From JBFWVD01 sp050246915 (GTDB lineage Bacteria > Actinomycetota > Acidimicrobiia > Acidimicrobiales > Ilumatobacteraceae), in assembly GCA_050246915.1 (NCBI GenBank), contig JBFWVD010000054.1, positions 1-32,425 of the forward strand: 32,425 nt of DNA, read 5' to 3'. Positions 15,748 to 23,997 of this stretch are shown here, one piece after another. Numbering within the stretch: the first letter of the stretch is position 1; the number at the start of each line of letters is the position of its first letter. Both the position numbers and the translations under genes were made by a program. The notes under the pieces are model-generated. The model saw nothing but the letters and a program-made list of their open reading frames with translations. It did not search any database and was not told the origin of the DNA.

Positions 15748-16317
15748 ATGCGCAAGTTCTCATTCCGACCAGCGCTCACGCTTCGAGGCAGAGCGTTCAA
15801 AGGTCCGCGGGGCTGGGCCGGCAAGCCGTTGCACCCGCCCCTCACCGACATCCCGGTCGGCGCGTACATGCTCGCCGCCGCCTTCGACGTCATCTCCTTC
15901 GCCGGCGGTGACGACGAGGCATGGGCGCGCGACTTCTACCGGGCTGGATCGTTCGTTCTCATCGGCGGCGCCGCGGTCTCGGTGTTCGCCGCGCTGACGG
16001 GCTTCTGGGACTGGCTTCGGTCGACGGAAAAGGGCACCCAGGCGCGCCGCACGGCCAACGCCCACGCCTGGACGATGATCACTGTGACCGTTCTGGTGGC
16101 AGTCGGGATCGCGGTTCGAGCCGCTGCGTTCTGGGACGAGCCCTCCACGCCGCTGCTCGCGCTCGGTCTCACCCTGGTCGCGGCCGCGCTCACCTTCGTC
16201 GGCGGCACCCTCGGGGGCACGCTGGCCTTCGACTACGGCTTCAACGTCGAGACCTCCGGCGACCACCCGGTCTGGCACAAGTCGGAGACCGATGTCTTCC
16301 CCGGCGACAAGCACTGA
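15748..16317 (+). CDS. DUF2231 family membrane protein
   Basis: This 189-residue protein starts at ATG 15748 after GAGAGGAGTCCGC. KPLHPPLTDIPVGAYMLAAAFDVI is typical of DUF2231, with the HP-x-(x)-TD-IP motif before the first helix. Three further hydrophobic helices follow (FVLIGGAAVSVFAALTGFWD, MITVTVLVAVGIAVRAAAF, LLALGLTLVAAALTFVGGTL). The polar C-terminus ends VWHKSETDVFPGDKH. Function is not established; family members often neighbour redox or heme genes. It is 20 bp upstream of transaldolase and probably cotranscribed with it. Confidence 0.85.
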   Translation: MRKFSFRPALTLRGRAFKGPRGWAGKPLHPPLTDIPVGAYMLAAAFDVISFAGGDDEAWARDFYRAGSFVLIGGAAVSVFAALTGFWDWLRSTEKGTQARRTANAHAWTMITVTVLVAVGIAVRAAAFWDEPSTPLLALGLTLVAAALTFVGGTLGGTLAFDYGFNVETSGDHPVWHKSETDVFPGDKH

Positions 16318-16337
16318 TGGACCGACGGAGGACCAAC

Positions 16338-17435
16338 ATGACCAAACTTCAACAGCTCTACGCCGACCATCGTCAGAGCCCGTGGCTCGACAACCTCACC
16401 CGCGAACATCTGCGCGGGGGTGAACTGCGCCGCCTGATCGCAGCCGGCATCCGAGGAGTCACGTCCAACCCCACCCTCTTCGCCAACGCGATCAATGGCT
16501 CGGCCGCCTACGACGACCAGTTCCGCAACCTCATCCGTACCGGCGGCACAGTCACCGATGCCTACTGGGAGATGGTCATCGACGATATCGATGCAGCGCT
16601 GACACAGCTGCGCCCGGTCTATGACCAAAGCGCCGGCGGCGACGGGTTCGTGTCCGTCGAACTCGCGCCTGACCTCGCCCGTCACACCGAGCGCTCCATC
16701 GACGAGGCGCGGCGACTCCACGAGCGCATCAATGAGCCGAACCTGTTCGTCAAAATCCCCGCCACACCCGCCGGCGTGCCAGCTGTGCGCAAGATGATCG
16801 GCGAGGGCCGCAGCATCAACATCACGCTGCTGTTCAGCCTCGAGCGCTACAAGGAGGTCATCGAGTCCTACCTGGCGGGGCTGGAGGCATACGCCGGCGA
16901 CCTTGCGCCGGTCCACAGCGTCGCGTCATTCTTCGTCAGCTGCGTCGACACCGAGGTCGATCAACGGCTGGAGGCGATCGGCACGGGCGAAGCGCTCGAG
17001 CTGCGAGGGCGCGCAGCACTGGCCCAGGCCAAGCTCGCGTATCAGCTCTTCCGGAGCCGCTTCAGCGGCTCCCGCTGGGAGGCTCTGGCCGCCCGCGGGG
17101 CGCGAGTGCAGCGACCGCTCTGGGCCTCGACCTCGACCAAGAACCCCGCGTACCCCGACACCACCTACGTGGACGGTCTCATCGGCCCCGACACGATCAA
17201 CACCCTGCCGGAAGCCACCATCGTCGCGTTCGAAGACCACGGGACAGTGGCCGCCACGATTGAATCCGATGTCAACGATGCCCAGCGCACCCTCGACCGC
17301 CTGGAGGCAATCGGGGTGAGCATGACCGATGTCGGACGAACGCTCGAAGACGAAGGCGTCGCCTCCTTCACCAAGAGCTTCGACGACCTTCTCGCAACCC
17401 TCGAGGCAAAGCGTGCCGCATTGTGCGCGTCATGA
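16338..17435 (+). CDS. tal: Transaldolase
   Basis: The 365-residue protein has the length of actinobacterial transaldolases. It moves a dihydroxyacetone unit between sugar phosphates in the non-oxidative pentose phosphate pathway. GIRGVTSNPTLFANAI carries the TSNP motif. LFVKIPAT contains the Schiff-base lysine K139, followed by GRSINITLLFSLERY and RPLWASTSTKNPAYPDTTY. C-terminal TIVAFEDHGTV and LEDEGVASFTKSFDDLL complete the barrel. ATG 16338 follows CGGAGGACCAAC; an in-frame ATG at 16317 is rejected because it overlaps the DUF2231 stop and lacks an RBS. With pyruvate kinase it supplies central carbon functions, and NADPH-linked stress metabolism would fit the neighbours. Confidence 0.96.
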   Translation: MTKLQQLYADHRQSPWLDNLTREHLRGGELRRLIAAGIRGVTSNPTLFANAINGSAAYDDQFRNLIRTGGTVTDAYWEMVIDDIDAALTQLRPVYDQSAGGDGFVSVELAPDLARHTERSIDEARRLHERINEPNLFVKIPATPAGVPAVRKMIGEGRSINITLLFSLERYKEVIESYLAGLEAYAGDLAPVHSVASFFVSCVDTEVDQRLEAIGTGEALELRGRAALAQAKLAYQLFRSRFSGSRWEALAARGARVQRPLWASTSTKNPAYPDTTYVDGLIGPDTINTLPEATIVAFEDHGTVAATIESDVNDAQRTLDRLEAIGVSMTDVGRTLEDEGVASFTKSFDDLLATLEAKRAALCAS

Positions 17436-17565
17436 CAGATTCACCGCCGAGAGGGTCGCAATCGATGTCGCCATTGAACAACTACCGCCAGAGAAACCTG
17501 TCAGGTCTCCAGTGCCAACCGGCGCGATCAGCGACAGGCTTGAAACATCAGCAGAAGGATCACTC

Positions 17566-18858
17566 ATGACCATCACCGAGGCGGAGACGACCAGCACCAC
17601 CGACCAGCGCGAAGAGCGGCACTCCAGCCAGCGAAACCCCGGCGCTCCCACGCCGAGTTCCACGCGTTCCGACGGGAGGTCCCACACGACGGAGTTCTCG
17701 CTCGCGTTGATTGAGGACCAGCTGCAGGTCCAGGGATGGGTACACGGCTTCGCCGAGCACGTGATCCGGCCGGCCGCGCACGAATGGGACGAGCGAGAAG
17801 AGACGCCGTGGCCGATCATCGAGGAGGCTGCCCGCATCGGGCTCTACTCCCTCGACTTCGTCGCCAACGCCTTCACCGACCCGTCCGGCATTCTGATGCC
17901 CGTTGTTCTCGAAGAGGTCGCGTGGGGTGACGCCGGCATCGGCCTCGCCATCTTCGGGACGGCGCTCGGCGTCGCGGGGATCATGGCCAACGGAACTCCG
18001 GCGCAGATCGGTGAGTGGCTCCCACTCTGTTTCGAGGGTGACAACGGCAAGGTCCACCTCGCCGCTTTCGGTGTGACCGAACCCGATGCCGGCTCTGACG
18101 TGAGCTCGCTCCGCAGCCGCGCCGTCTACGACGAGGCCACCGACGAATGGGTCCTCAACGGTGTGAAGACGTTCATCACCAACGGCGGCATCGCCGACGT
18201 GCACGTGCTCGTCCTCTCGGTCGACTCGACGCTCGGAGCGCGAGGGCACGCGAGCTTCGTCGTCCCGCCCGGAACCCCCGGACTGACCATGGGCCAGAAA
18301 TTCAAGAAGATGGGCATCCGCGCCTCGCACACCGCCGACGTGATCCTCGATGACTGCCGCGTACCGGGCCGCTGCCTGCTCGGCGGCAAGGAGAAGTTGG
18401 ACGGGCGACTCGCCCGCGCTCGCGAAGGAAAGGGGGCCAGGGTTCAGCCGGCCATGGCGGTGTTCGAGGCGTCTCGCCCCGCAGTGGGCGCCCAAGCCGT
18501 CGGCATCGCCCGCGCCGCTTACGAGTACGCGCTGGACTATGCCAAGGACCGCAAGCAGTTCGGCCGAGCGATCATCGAGAACCAAGCCATCGCGTTCACG
18601 CTGGCGGACATGAAGACGCGCACCGATGCGGCCCGGCTGCTCGTATGGCGCGCCGGCTGGATGGCAGGCAGCGGCAGGACGTTCGAGGCCGGCGAAGGTT
18701 CGATGTCGAAGCTGTCTCATGCTGTTCACGGTCGAGGTTCGCGGTCCTGCAGCGCGATCAATGATGCTTGGCTTCTACCGCGCCTTGCTCATGCTTCTGG
18801 CAGTGAGCGTCCTGATCGGCTCGGTGCTCGCGTGGCGTGGAGCGTGAACCGAGCTTGA
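17566..18858 (+). pseudogene. Acyl-CoA dehydrogenase, C-terminally truncated
   Basis: From ATG 17566 (RBS AGAAGGA) a low-complexity Thr/Ser-rich N-terminus of about 40 residues precedes an acyl-CoA dehydrogenase fold. It has FGVTEPDAGSDVSSLRSRA (FAD and substrate loop), NGVKTFITNGG and KMGIRASHTADVILDDCRVP, then AYEYALDYAKDRKQFGRAI and ENQAIAFTLADMKT. Homology ends at GEGSMSKL (about 18717); families normally continue with a catalytic or FAD-binding segment and QILGGYGY. The remaining 47 codons to the stop at 18858 are unrelated and out of frame with another small frame. A broken end of this kind probably leaves an unstable or inactive enzyme. Substrate class is unknown. Confidence 0.8.
18719..18847 (+). 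pseudogene. Membrane-protein tail fragment joined to the acyl-CoA dehydrogenase
   Basis: In the frame opening at ATG 18719 there are 42 residues: MLFTVEVRGPAARS, then one hydrophobic helix FYRALLMLLAVSVLIGSVLA, and WRGA at the end. It overlaps the nonsense tail of the truncated dehydrogenase in another frame. The codon pattern and the single clean helix suggest the 3' remnant of a membrane protein gene moved next to the dehydrogenase by deletion. I cannot name the family. No ribosome-binding site is evident, so it might not be expressed. Confidence 0.4.
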
Positions 18859-18865
18859 TCGGTTC
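18846..18865. terminator. Hairpin between convergent genes
   Basis: GAACCGA (18846-18852) and TCGGTTC (18859-18865) can pair in a seven-base stem with a six-base loop. It lies at the end of the dehydrogenase remnant and 106 bases before the convergent USP stop at 18971. No T-tract follows, so termination is possible but weak evidence. Confidence 0.35.
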
Positions 18866-18970
18866 GGGCTCGATGTCGCTATTGATTCGGCGAGCGCACC
18901 GCACGTCGGGGAGACAACGGCAGTGCGCCCGCCGAGACCTTGGCGACGACCAACGGTCACGGTGATCTGT

Positions 18971-19879
18971 CTATGCCGCCGGTCCGACGGGCACGATCAG
19001 CGTGGGCGCCGGCACGGCTCGAACGATGTCCGTTGATGTGGTCCCTCGCATCAACCTTCGCAGGCGCCCGGAACGCAGGGGATGCGACACGACAACGAGT
19101 CCCGCTGGTCGCTTCGCCAGATGGGCAGCGAAGCCATCTTTCGTGCCAATAGGGTCCGTATGGACGACGACGTCGACCTCCGGGCCATCAAGACAGACTT
19201 CGCTGACAACTCTTCGCAGTCGCTCGAGGACTGCGAGCTCGGAGTCGTCATTGTTCGAGGACGCGGTCGGTTGGAGGACAGTGAGCACTGTCAACGACAT
19301 GTCGAGCGCGGTCGCCCACTGGGCCGAGGCCGCGATCGCGGCGTGAGCCGCGCGGGGATCTGACCGATGGCCGACATCGACGCACGCAACGATTCGAGGT
19401 ATCGACAGCGGCGTCGGCCGCGAACGTTCGAAATACAGCCGTCGATCGGCCATCGGACCCACGACCATCACGGGTCGGTCTGTCGCGCGTAGGACGTCCT
19501 CTGCGATCGACCTGACCACGCCGCCGGCGAAGCGCCCGCGTGCACTCGTCGACATGCACACCAGGCAAGGCGCGAGTTCGGCGCTTCGTCTGCTGATGGC
19601 CAGAGCGGGGCTCCGGCTGACAACCGTCTCGACACGCTCGTCGGCGGGATCGATCTCCAGGGCAGCGGCCGCTCGCAGTCGCATGCTGTCGCCTTCGTCC
19701 ATCGTACGAACGGCGGCGACAGCGTGAACCCGAGCAGAAAGTCGATCACCGAGCGCACGCGCGGTAGCCACAGCGACCGAAGCCTTGTCGGAACCATCGA
19801 GCGGAACCAGAACGTTCTCGTAACCGAGGTCACGGACGTTGCCAGGCTTGTTGAGGAGGCGGCCAGGTTGCTCGGTCAC
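18971..19879 (-). CDS. Tandem universal stress protein
   Basis: This 302-residue protein starts at GTG 19879, which overlaps the stop of the dksA-like gene (GTGA) and follows GGAAGG by seven bases; an upstream in-frame ATG at 19912 inside that gene is less likely. Domain 1 runs from NVLVPLDGSDKASVAV to VMVVGP with SARGRFAGGVVRSIAED. Domain 2 runs from PRIVACVDVGHRSDP to PTLIVPVG with VVVSHPLRSGRLRRL. Both have the USP strand-helix pattern, but the second lacks the G-x2-G-x9-G ATP loop and the first has it altered. Such domains sense or respond to energy and stress; direct activity is unknown. It is the last gene of the SRPBCC-DksA-USP cluster. Confidence 0.85.
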   Translation of the reverse strand: MTEQPGRLLNKPGNVRDLGYENVLVPLDGSDKASVAVATARALGDRLSARVHAVAAVRTMDEGDSMRLRAAAALEIDPADERVETVVSRSPALAISRRSAELAPCLVCMSTSARGRFAGGVVRSIAEDVLRATDRPVMVVGPMADRRLYFERSRPTPLSIPRIVACVDVGHRSDPRAAHAAIAASAQWATALDMSLTVLTVLQPTASSNNDDSELAVLERLRRVVSEVCLDGPEVDVVVHTDPIGTKDGFAAHLAKRPAGLVVVSHPLRSGRLRRLMRGTTSTDIVRAVPAPTLIVPVGPAA

Positions 19880-20205
19880 CTTGTTGCCTTCCCGTGCTGT
19901 TCGGCGGAACATGCGACACAGCAGCGGGTGTGTGGCATGACTTCAAGCCGTCCGAATGAAATCTGGTCGTCGCACAGTTCGCATCGGCCGTAGTCGCCGG
20001 TGTCGATTCGCGCGAGAGCAGCTTCGATCTGCGTGATGTCGTGGTCGATGTGCGTCAGCGTGACGACGTCGGACCAGTCAGCTGCAGGCGCCGAGGTGGG
20101 TGCAAGGGTCTTGCGTTGGGTGACGCGGCGTTCGAGGTCGGCGACGAGTTCCTCGCGTAGCTCCTCGAACTGATCACGAATGTCGGCGCGCTGGTTGCGG
20201 GTCAT
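19876..20205 (-). CDS. DksA/TraR-type zinc-finger protein
   Basis: This 109-residue protein starts at ATG 20205 after CGGAG; a longer in-frame start at 20247 has no such site. The N-terminal half is a coiled-coil helix pair (QFEELREELVADLERRV, IDHDITQIEAALARIDTGDYG). The C-terminal zinc finger has C75-x2-C78 (RCELC) and C96-x17 later-x2-C99 (CCVAC), the DksA C4 spacing. RLEVMPHTRCC is typical of the family. Such proteins bind in the RNA polymerase secondary channel or act as small regulators. Coil-tip acidic residues for ppGpp synergy cannot be confirmed. It overlaps the USP start by four bases, so stress control of both is likely. Confidence 0.88.
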   Translation of the reverse strand: MTRNQRADIRDQFEELREELVADLERRVTQRKTLAPTSAPAADWSDVVTLTHIDHDITQIEAALARIDTGDYGRCELCDDQISFGRLEVMPHTRCCVACSAEQHGKATR

Positions 20206-20358
20206 GGGTAACTCCGTTGTGAATGCGACACCGCAATGGCGCGGCAAGTCGACTGGATGATGTCTTGGCGAGCGACCGAGTAGGCGGGCCGCTCGAAGGC
20301 AGCGTCGGGAGCGACTCAGCTGTGGCTGAATGATGTGTCGCCGGCGACGGGCATGACA

Positions 20359-20696
20359 TCAGACGTGAGGAGGAGCACCGAACATCAGGGCTCGCCAACG
20401 ATCGCCTTCATCGAGGATCATCGGAGTGAACCGTCCATCGGTGGTCCGCTCGGCGTACCGCCGCCAATCGTTTCGACAGCAACGAGTTGCTGCAGCGCGC
20501 CGCATGAAGCGCGCTCGTACATGCGCGGAAAGGGTAGGGGGCGACCGGAACATGGTCCGAGCGACCATACCCCGACAATCCGGTCCTGGCTACCGTGCTG
20601 CACGACCAGTGCGCGCCCATCGACCGTCGTTCGAGTGGAGCCACCGGATGAGGCCCTCTTCCACAGGCTGCTCGAGTCATCAAAATGTCGAGTCAT
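20359..20696 (-). pseudogene. Unrecognised coupled gene, probably frameshifted
   Basis: The ATG at 20696 overlaps the SRPBCC stop (ATGA), so a gene is expected. The first frame reads MTRHFDDSSSLWKRASSGG, then VDGRALVVQHGSQDRIVGVW, and stops at 20418. A second frame carries WRRYAERTTDGRFTPM and EGDRWRALMFGAPPHV to a stop at 20359, with equally good codon use, suggesting one frameshift near 20500. I do not recognise the family. The 153 bp between this and dksA contain a perfect palindrome GTCGCCGGCGAC at 20337-20348 but no gene. Confidence 0.4.
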
Positions 20697-21232
20697 CCGA
20701 TGTAGATCTCCGAATGCTCCGCCTCAAGCGGTTGTCTGTCTCGCTCGAGGCTCGAAGGCTCTGACCGCCCGGATTCAGCTTCGACGCGCGCGGCCACGTC
20801 TCCGATGAGCATCTCCAAGGACTGCACCGCGAGGCGGTGTCCGAGCACTCTGTCACCGAACTTGCCGACTACTCCGAGCGGCACCGTGTACGTCCCGACC
20901 AGTCGTAGCTTTGTCCGCGGGCCGTCCGGCAGTGCTTCCAATGCTCCGTTGAATCGCGGGAGGGACCGACCGTGACCAACAGCCCGCCACGCGACATCGC
21001 GCTCGAGAGATTGCCGGGACGAGCGAGCCTCGCCGACCTCGAGCGTGACCTGCTGGCGCACGGTGGCACCGGCACCGAGGCTGATCGAGAGCGAGGCCTG
21101 GTGGTCATCGTCGAATGGTCCGGTATGAGAGGTGCCATCGTCGAACAGCAGTGCGACATCACGACCGAGGACGGCGCTGCTTTCCTCGAAGGGGAGATCG
21201 ATCGTGGTGGTCGCTTCGATGAATCGGTCCAT
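20693..21232 (-). CDS. SRPBCC-fold protein
   Basis: The 179-residue protein starts at ATG 21232 after AAAGGAGCAAGC. MDRFIEATTTIDLPFEE opens like the first strand of polyketide cyclase/dehydrase (START-like) proteins. Strands such as TVRQQVTLEVGEA and TKLRLVGTYTVPLGVVGKFGD lead to a long C-terminal helix (RVLGHRLAVQSLEMLIGDVAARV). The fold binds hydrophobic ligands; the ligand is unknown. It is divergent from the USP-nuoF2 operon, and the 180-bp intergenic region holds the CTAG palindrome. It leads a minus-strand cluster with DksA and USP. Confidence 0.75.
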   Translation of the reverse strand: MDRFIEATTTIDLPFEESSAVLGRDVALLFDDGTSHTGPFDDDHQASLSISLGAGATVRQQVTLEVGEARSSRQSLERDVAWRAVGHGRSLPRFNGALEALPDGPRTKLRLVGTYTVPLGVVGKFGDRVLGHRLAVQSLEMLIGDVAARVEAESGRSEPSSLERDRQPLEAEHSEIYIG

Positions 21233-21384
21233 GCTTGCTCCTTTGACGTTGAGCTTCGGATCAACTCTGCACACTCGTGTGGCCGGGGGAAGGTCGAGTT
21301 CGGCGGGATCCGATCCGGGGGAATCGAATGGTCGAACACGTCTTCGACGTCTGATGCGACCGTATCACTTCGGCCGCCTTATAT

Positions 21385-21398
21385 CTAGCGTAAGCTAG
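21385..21398 (+). promoter_or_regulatory. CTAG-N6-CTAG palindrome before USP-nuoF2
   Basis: CTAG at 21385-21388 and 21395-21398 are separated by CGTAAG. Flanking bases keep TCTAG on the left and CTAGA on the right. It lies 14 bases before ATG 21413, in an AT-rich pocket of otherwise GC-rich DNA. It could also influence the divergent SRPBCC gene. Confidence 0.6.
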
Positions 21399-21412
21399 AT
21401 TTATATGAGACC

Positions 21413-22357
21413 ATGTTCCCCATGGACCTCCAGCAGGTGCGGACTCGGATCACGGTTGGATACGACGGAACCGCCTCGTCGGTCACGGCGGTCGAATGGG
21501 CGGCGCACGAAGCCGAGCTTCGCGACGCGCAGCTCAGTCTGGTGTACTGCTGTTCGACGTCGGCGGCGATGGGCTCGAGCATCGGCTCGTGTTTTGCGGT
21601 GACCTTCGATCCTCGTGACATCGAGCGTGCATCCCGTCTTCAGGTCGAATCGATGGCGGCAGAAATGCACCGTCGTCATCCGGACCTCGAATGTTCTGCA
21701 GAGGCGTCGCCAGGTTCACCGCGAGATGTCCTCGTCGACGCGTCCGACGCGTCGGCACTGATGGTTGTCGGCATGACCCGATCGGGGGCACTGAGCCGGC
21801 TTGTGGGCTCGGTAGCAGGTGCGGTGATCAGGCGAAGCCGGTGTCCGGTCGTCTCGGTTCCCAGCTGGTCGACGTCCCGCACCCGTTTCAACCGCGTGGT
21901 GGTCGGCGTCGACGGATCGCCGCCCTCGGTCACCGCCCTTCGCTGGGCCACTGAGGAGGCCGCCCGGCGGGATGCCGAGCTCGTGCTGATCCACGCGTGG
22001 CGGCTCGCGTTCAGCAGCCCAGCGGTTGTCCATGAAGCCGAGCGCGTGGTCGTGGAAGCGGAAGCGGCGGCACTACTGGTCGGGATGATGCAGTCGAGGC
22101 CGGCCGGTGAGAGAAGAAGATCGGCCAGCGGCGCGCTCGTCGAGGATCACGCAGCAACAGCGTTGCTCGCCGCAGCAGAGTCGGCCGACCTCGTCGTCGT
22201 CGGATCTCGGGGACAGGGTGGTGTGCGCTCGAGGCTGTCCGGCTCCATTGCCCAAGTCCTGACCGAGCACGCACCCTGCCCCGTTGCTGTCATCCATCGA
22301 GATCTGACCGTGCCGTGGGAGAACCGTCGCCCAACTGATCTGCAACTTCGACCATGA
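21413..22357 (+). CDS. Tandem universal stress protein
   Basis: This 314-residue protein starts at ATG 21413. Domain 1 runs from ITVGYDGTASSVTAVEWA to PVVSVP with MVVGMTRSGALSRLVGSVAG. Domain 2 begins RVVVGVDGSPPSVTALRWA and ends PCPVAVIHR. It keeps VVVGSRGQGGVRSRLSGS, the G-x2-G-x9-G(S) ATP-binding loop, so it probably binds ATP. Its stop overlaps the ATG of the second NuoF-like gene (ATGA), so the two are translationally coupled. This mirrors the single-chain fusion at 5166-2206. No good ribosome-binding site is visible, and regulation is probably through the CTAG palindrome just upstream. Confidence 0.92.
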   Translation: MFPMDLQQVRTRITVGYDGTASSVTAVEWAAHEAELRDAQLSLVYCCSTSAAMGSSIGSCFAVTFDPRDIERASRLQVESMAAEMHRRHPDLECSAEASPGSPRDVLVDASDASALMVVGMTRSGALSRLVGSVAGAVIRRSRCPVVSVPSWSTSRTRFNRVVVGVDGSPPSVTALRWATEEAARRDAELVLIHAWRLAFSSPAVVHEAERVVVEAEAAALLVGMMQSRPAGERRRSASGALVEDHAATALLAAAESADLVVVGSRGQGGVRSRLSGSIAQVLTEHAPCPVAVIHRDLTVPWENRRPTDLQLRP

Positions 22358-23748
22358 GCACCTTTCTGCTGCCAATCGAACCAGTGACGTCGCTAGAGGC
22401 TTATCTGGCGACGGACACGGGGGGCGTCGGTCTGTCACGAGCACAGGATCTCGGGCCGAAGGCAACGATCGACATGATCCAGCGATCGGGTTGCGTGGAC
22501 GGGGAGGCGGCGGATTCTCCACTGGCCGAAAGTGGGCAAGCATCGCCGGCCAGCCGGGCGGCACCCGATACGTGGTCTGCAACGGCGCCGAGGGCGAACC
22601 GGGGACGTTCAAGGATCGTGCGCTGCTGCGCGCCAATCCGTACCAACTGGTGGAAGGGCTCATCATCGCCGGATTCGCGATCGGAGCCGACGAAGTGTTC
22701 GTCTGCGTCAAGGCGAGCTTCGAGCGAGAGATCGCGGCTCTGACACGTGCGGTGCAGGAGTTCCAGACCTTCGGCATCTGTCGCGACTGCACGGTGTCCA
22801 TCGTCGTCGGGCCCGAGGAGTACCTGTTCGGCGAGGAGACGGCGATGCTCGAGGTGATCGAGGGCAACGAACCCTTGCCCAGGTGGTTGCCACCTCACCT
22901 TCACGGACTCTTCACAACCGCACCTCAGCTCGGCTGGCAGTCTCACGACTCACCAGCCGGCGCCACGCCGAGCACCGCGTCCAATCCCACGCTCGTCAAC
23001 AACGTTGAGACGCTCTCGAACGTGCCGCACATCTTGGCCAAAGGGCGCCGAGTGGTCGCGTTCGATGGGCACCGCCTCGTCGCCCGGGAACATCGTTGCG
23101 ACGGTCGTCGGTGACGTGATCACTTCCAGCGTGGGCGAGGTCGAGCTGGGGACGTCACTGCGCGGCGTCATCAGCCGCGTCGGCGGCGGCGTCACAAAGG
23201 GACGAACAGCGAAGGCAGTCTTGTCCGGTGTCGCCAACGCGGTCGTGACCTCCGAGAACCTCGACGTTCCGGTCAGGTACGAGGGGCTTCGCGGCGATCG
23301 GCAGTGGGATGGGCTCGGCCGGGTTCATCGTGTACGACGACACCACGTGCATGGTCGATGTGGCGTACCGATTCTCCCGCTTCCTCTCCGTCGAGTCGTG
23401 CGGCCAATTGCCCGCCGTGCAAGCTCGGCTCGAGCGCAACCACCGAACACCTCGAGCGCATCGAGACAGGGAGAGGCGAGCAACTTGACGTCGATGCCAT
23501 CGTCGGGTGGCCGGACCACGTCACCGACGGCAGTCGCTGCTACCTCGCGGTCGAGGAACAAATGATGGTGTCCAGCATCTGCGAGCCTTCCCCGAGAGTT
23601 CACCGAGCACATCGAACTCCACCGCTGCCCGCGCACACGACGGCTTCCGATTCCCAAGCTCATCGACCTCACCGAGGGCAACGCCGAGTACGACGAGTCG
23701 TTCTGGCACGAGGCGCCCGACTGGACGTATCCGCCCTCAGAAAGTTGA
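22354..23748 (+). pseudogene. NuoF-like NADH-binding subunit, five frameshifts
   Basis: The start ATG 22354 overlaps the USP stop. Segments in alternating frames spell a NuoF protein: TSLEAYLATDTGGVGLSRAQ; shift near 22488; RGRGGGGFSTGRKWASIAG, NGAEGEPGTFKDRALLRANP, YLFGEETAMLEVIEG and LVNNVETLSNVPHILAKG; shift near 23042; SPGNIVATVVGDVITSS; shift near 23290; MGSAGFIVYDDTT and RFLSVESCGQ; shift near 23407; CPPCKLG; shift near 23580; a tail ending DWTYPPSES. FMN, NADH and the first cluster-cysteine motifs would all be present if repaired. All breaks are single-base, and residues between them remain conserved. There is no hemerythrin-like or USP part. It is either a recent pseudogene or a locally bad assembly. 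Confidence 0.85.
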
Positions 23749-23876
23749 ACCGCTCGACTCTGAATCGCTGACGCGAGACGGGCATGCGGTCGCCGGCTCC
23801 GCCCAGGGCACCATTCGGGGAACGAGTGGGGCTCAAATTGGATGCGCATGCAACCCCCAGCGCCCTCGCTGTCAGT

Positions 23877-23887
23877 TATACTTCTAG
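23877..23887 (+). promoter_or_regulatory. -10 box TATACT and CTAG half-site before the second SufR-like gene
   Basis: TATACT at 23877-23882 matches five of six bases of TATAAT and ends seven bases before ATG 23890, the arrangement of a leaderless start. CTAG at 23884-23887 is followed after six bases by ATGG rather than a second CTAG. So this is at most a half-match to the palindrome seen before four other genes. Confidence 0.5.
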
Positions 23888-23889
23888 CT

Positions 23890-23997
23890 ATGAATGGAGT
23901 TATCAGACATTGGCGGACGCTTCGGCGATGTGTCGCCGGTGACACCCCGTCGCCCAATGTCCGACCGGACTGTCCTCGTCTGACGGACTTCCGATGA
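23890..23997 (+). CDS. Leader ORF coupled to the second SufR-like regulator
   Basis: A 35-codon frame starts at ATG 23890, about one turn after the -10 box, and ends in TGA at 23995-23997 overlapping the regulator ATG (ATGA). The peptide starts MNGVIRHWRTLRRC and ends CPRLTDFR, with two cysteines and many arginines. Its DNA carries the stem-loop at 23907-23960. The regulator ATG itself has no strong ribosome-binding site, so translation of the leader may deliver ribosomes to it. I recognise no family; coding is supported only by the overlap and position. Confidence 0.4.
   Translation: MNGVIRHWRTLRRCVAGDTPSPNVRPDCPRLTDFR
23907..23960 (+). promoter_or_regulatory. Two-tier stem-loop in the leader of the SufR-like gene
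   Basis: ACATTGG (23907-23913) pairs with CCAATGT (23954-23960). After a two-base mismatch, GACG (23916-23919) pairs with CGTC (23948-23951). Inside, GGCGA (23924-23928) and TCGCC (23933-23937) form a small hairpin with a TGTG loop. This structure sits in the leader ORF and ends 33 bases before the regulator ATG. It could tune ribosome passage or serve as a binding site in DNA. Confidence 0.45.

Noticed and set aside
19880..19912. Longer N-terminus of the tandem USP (MFRRTAREGNK)
   Set aside because: It lies inside the coding part of dksA; GTG 19879 has a ribosome-binding site and a four-base overlap.
22354..23748. Programmed frameshifting in the second NuoF-like gene
   Set aside because: Five shifts without slippery sites or a common pattern are not a plausible programme.
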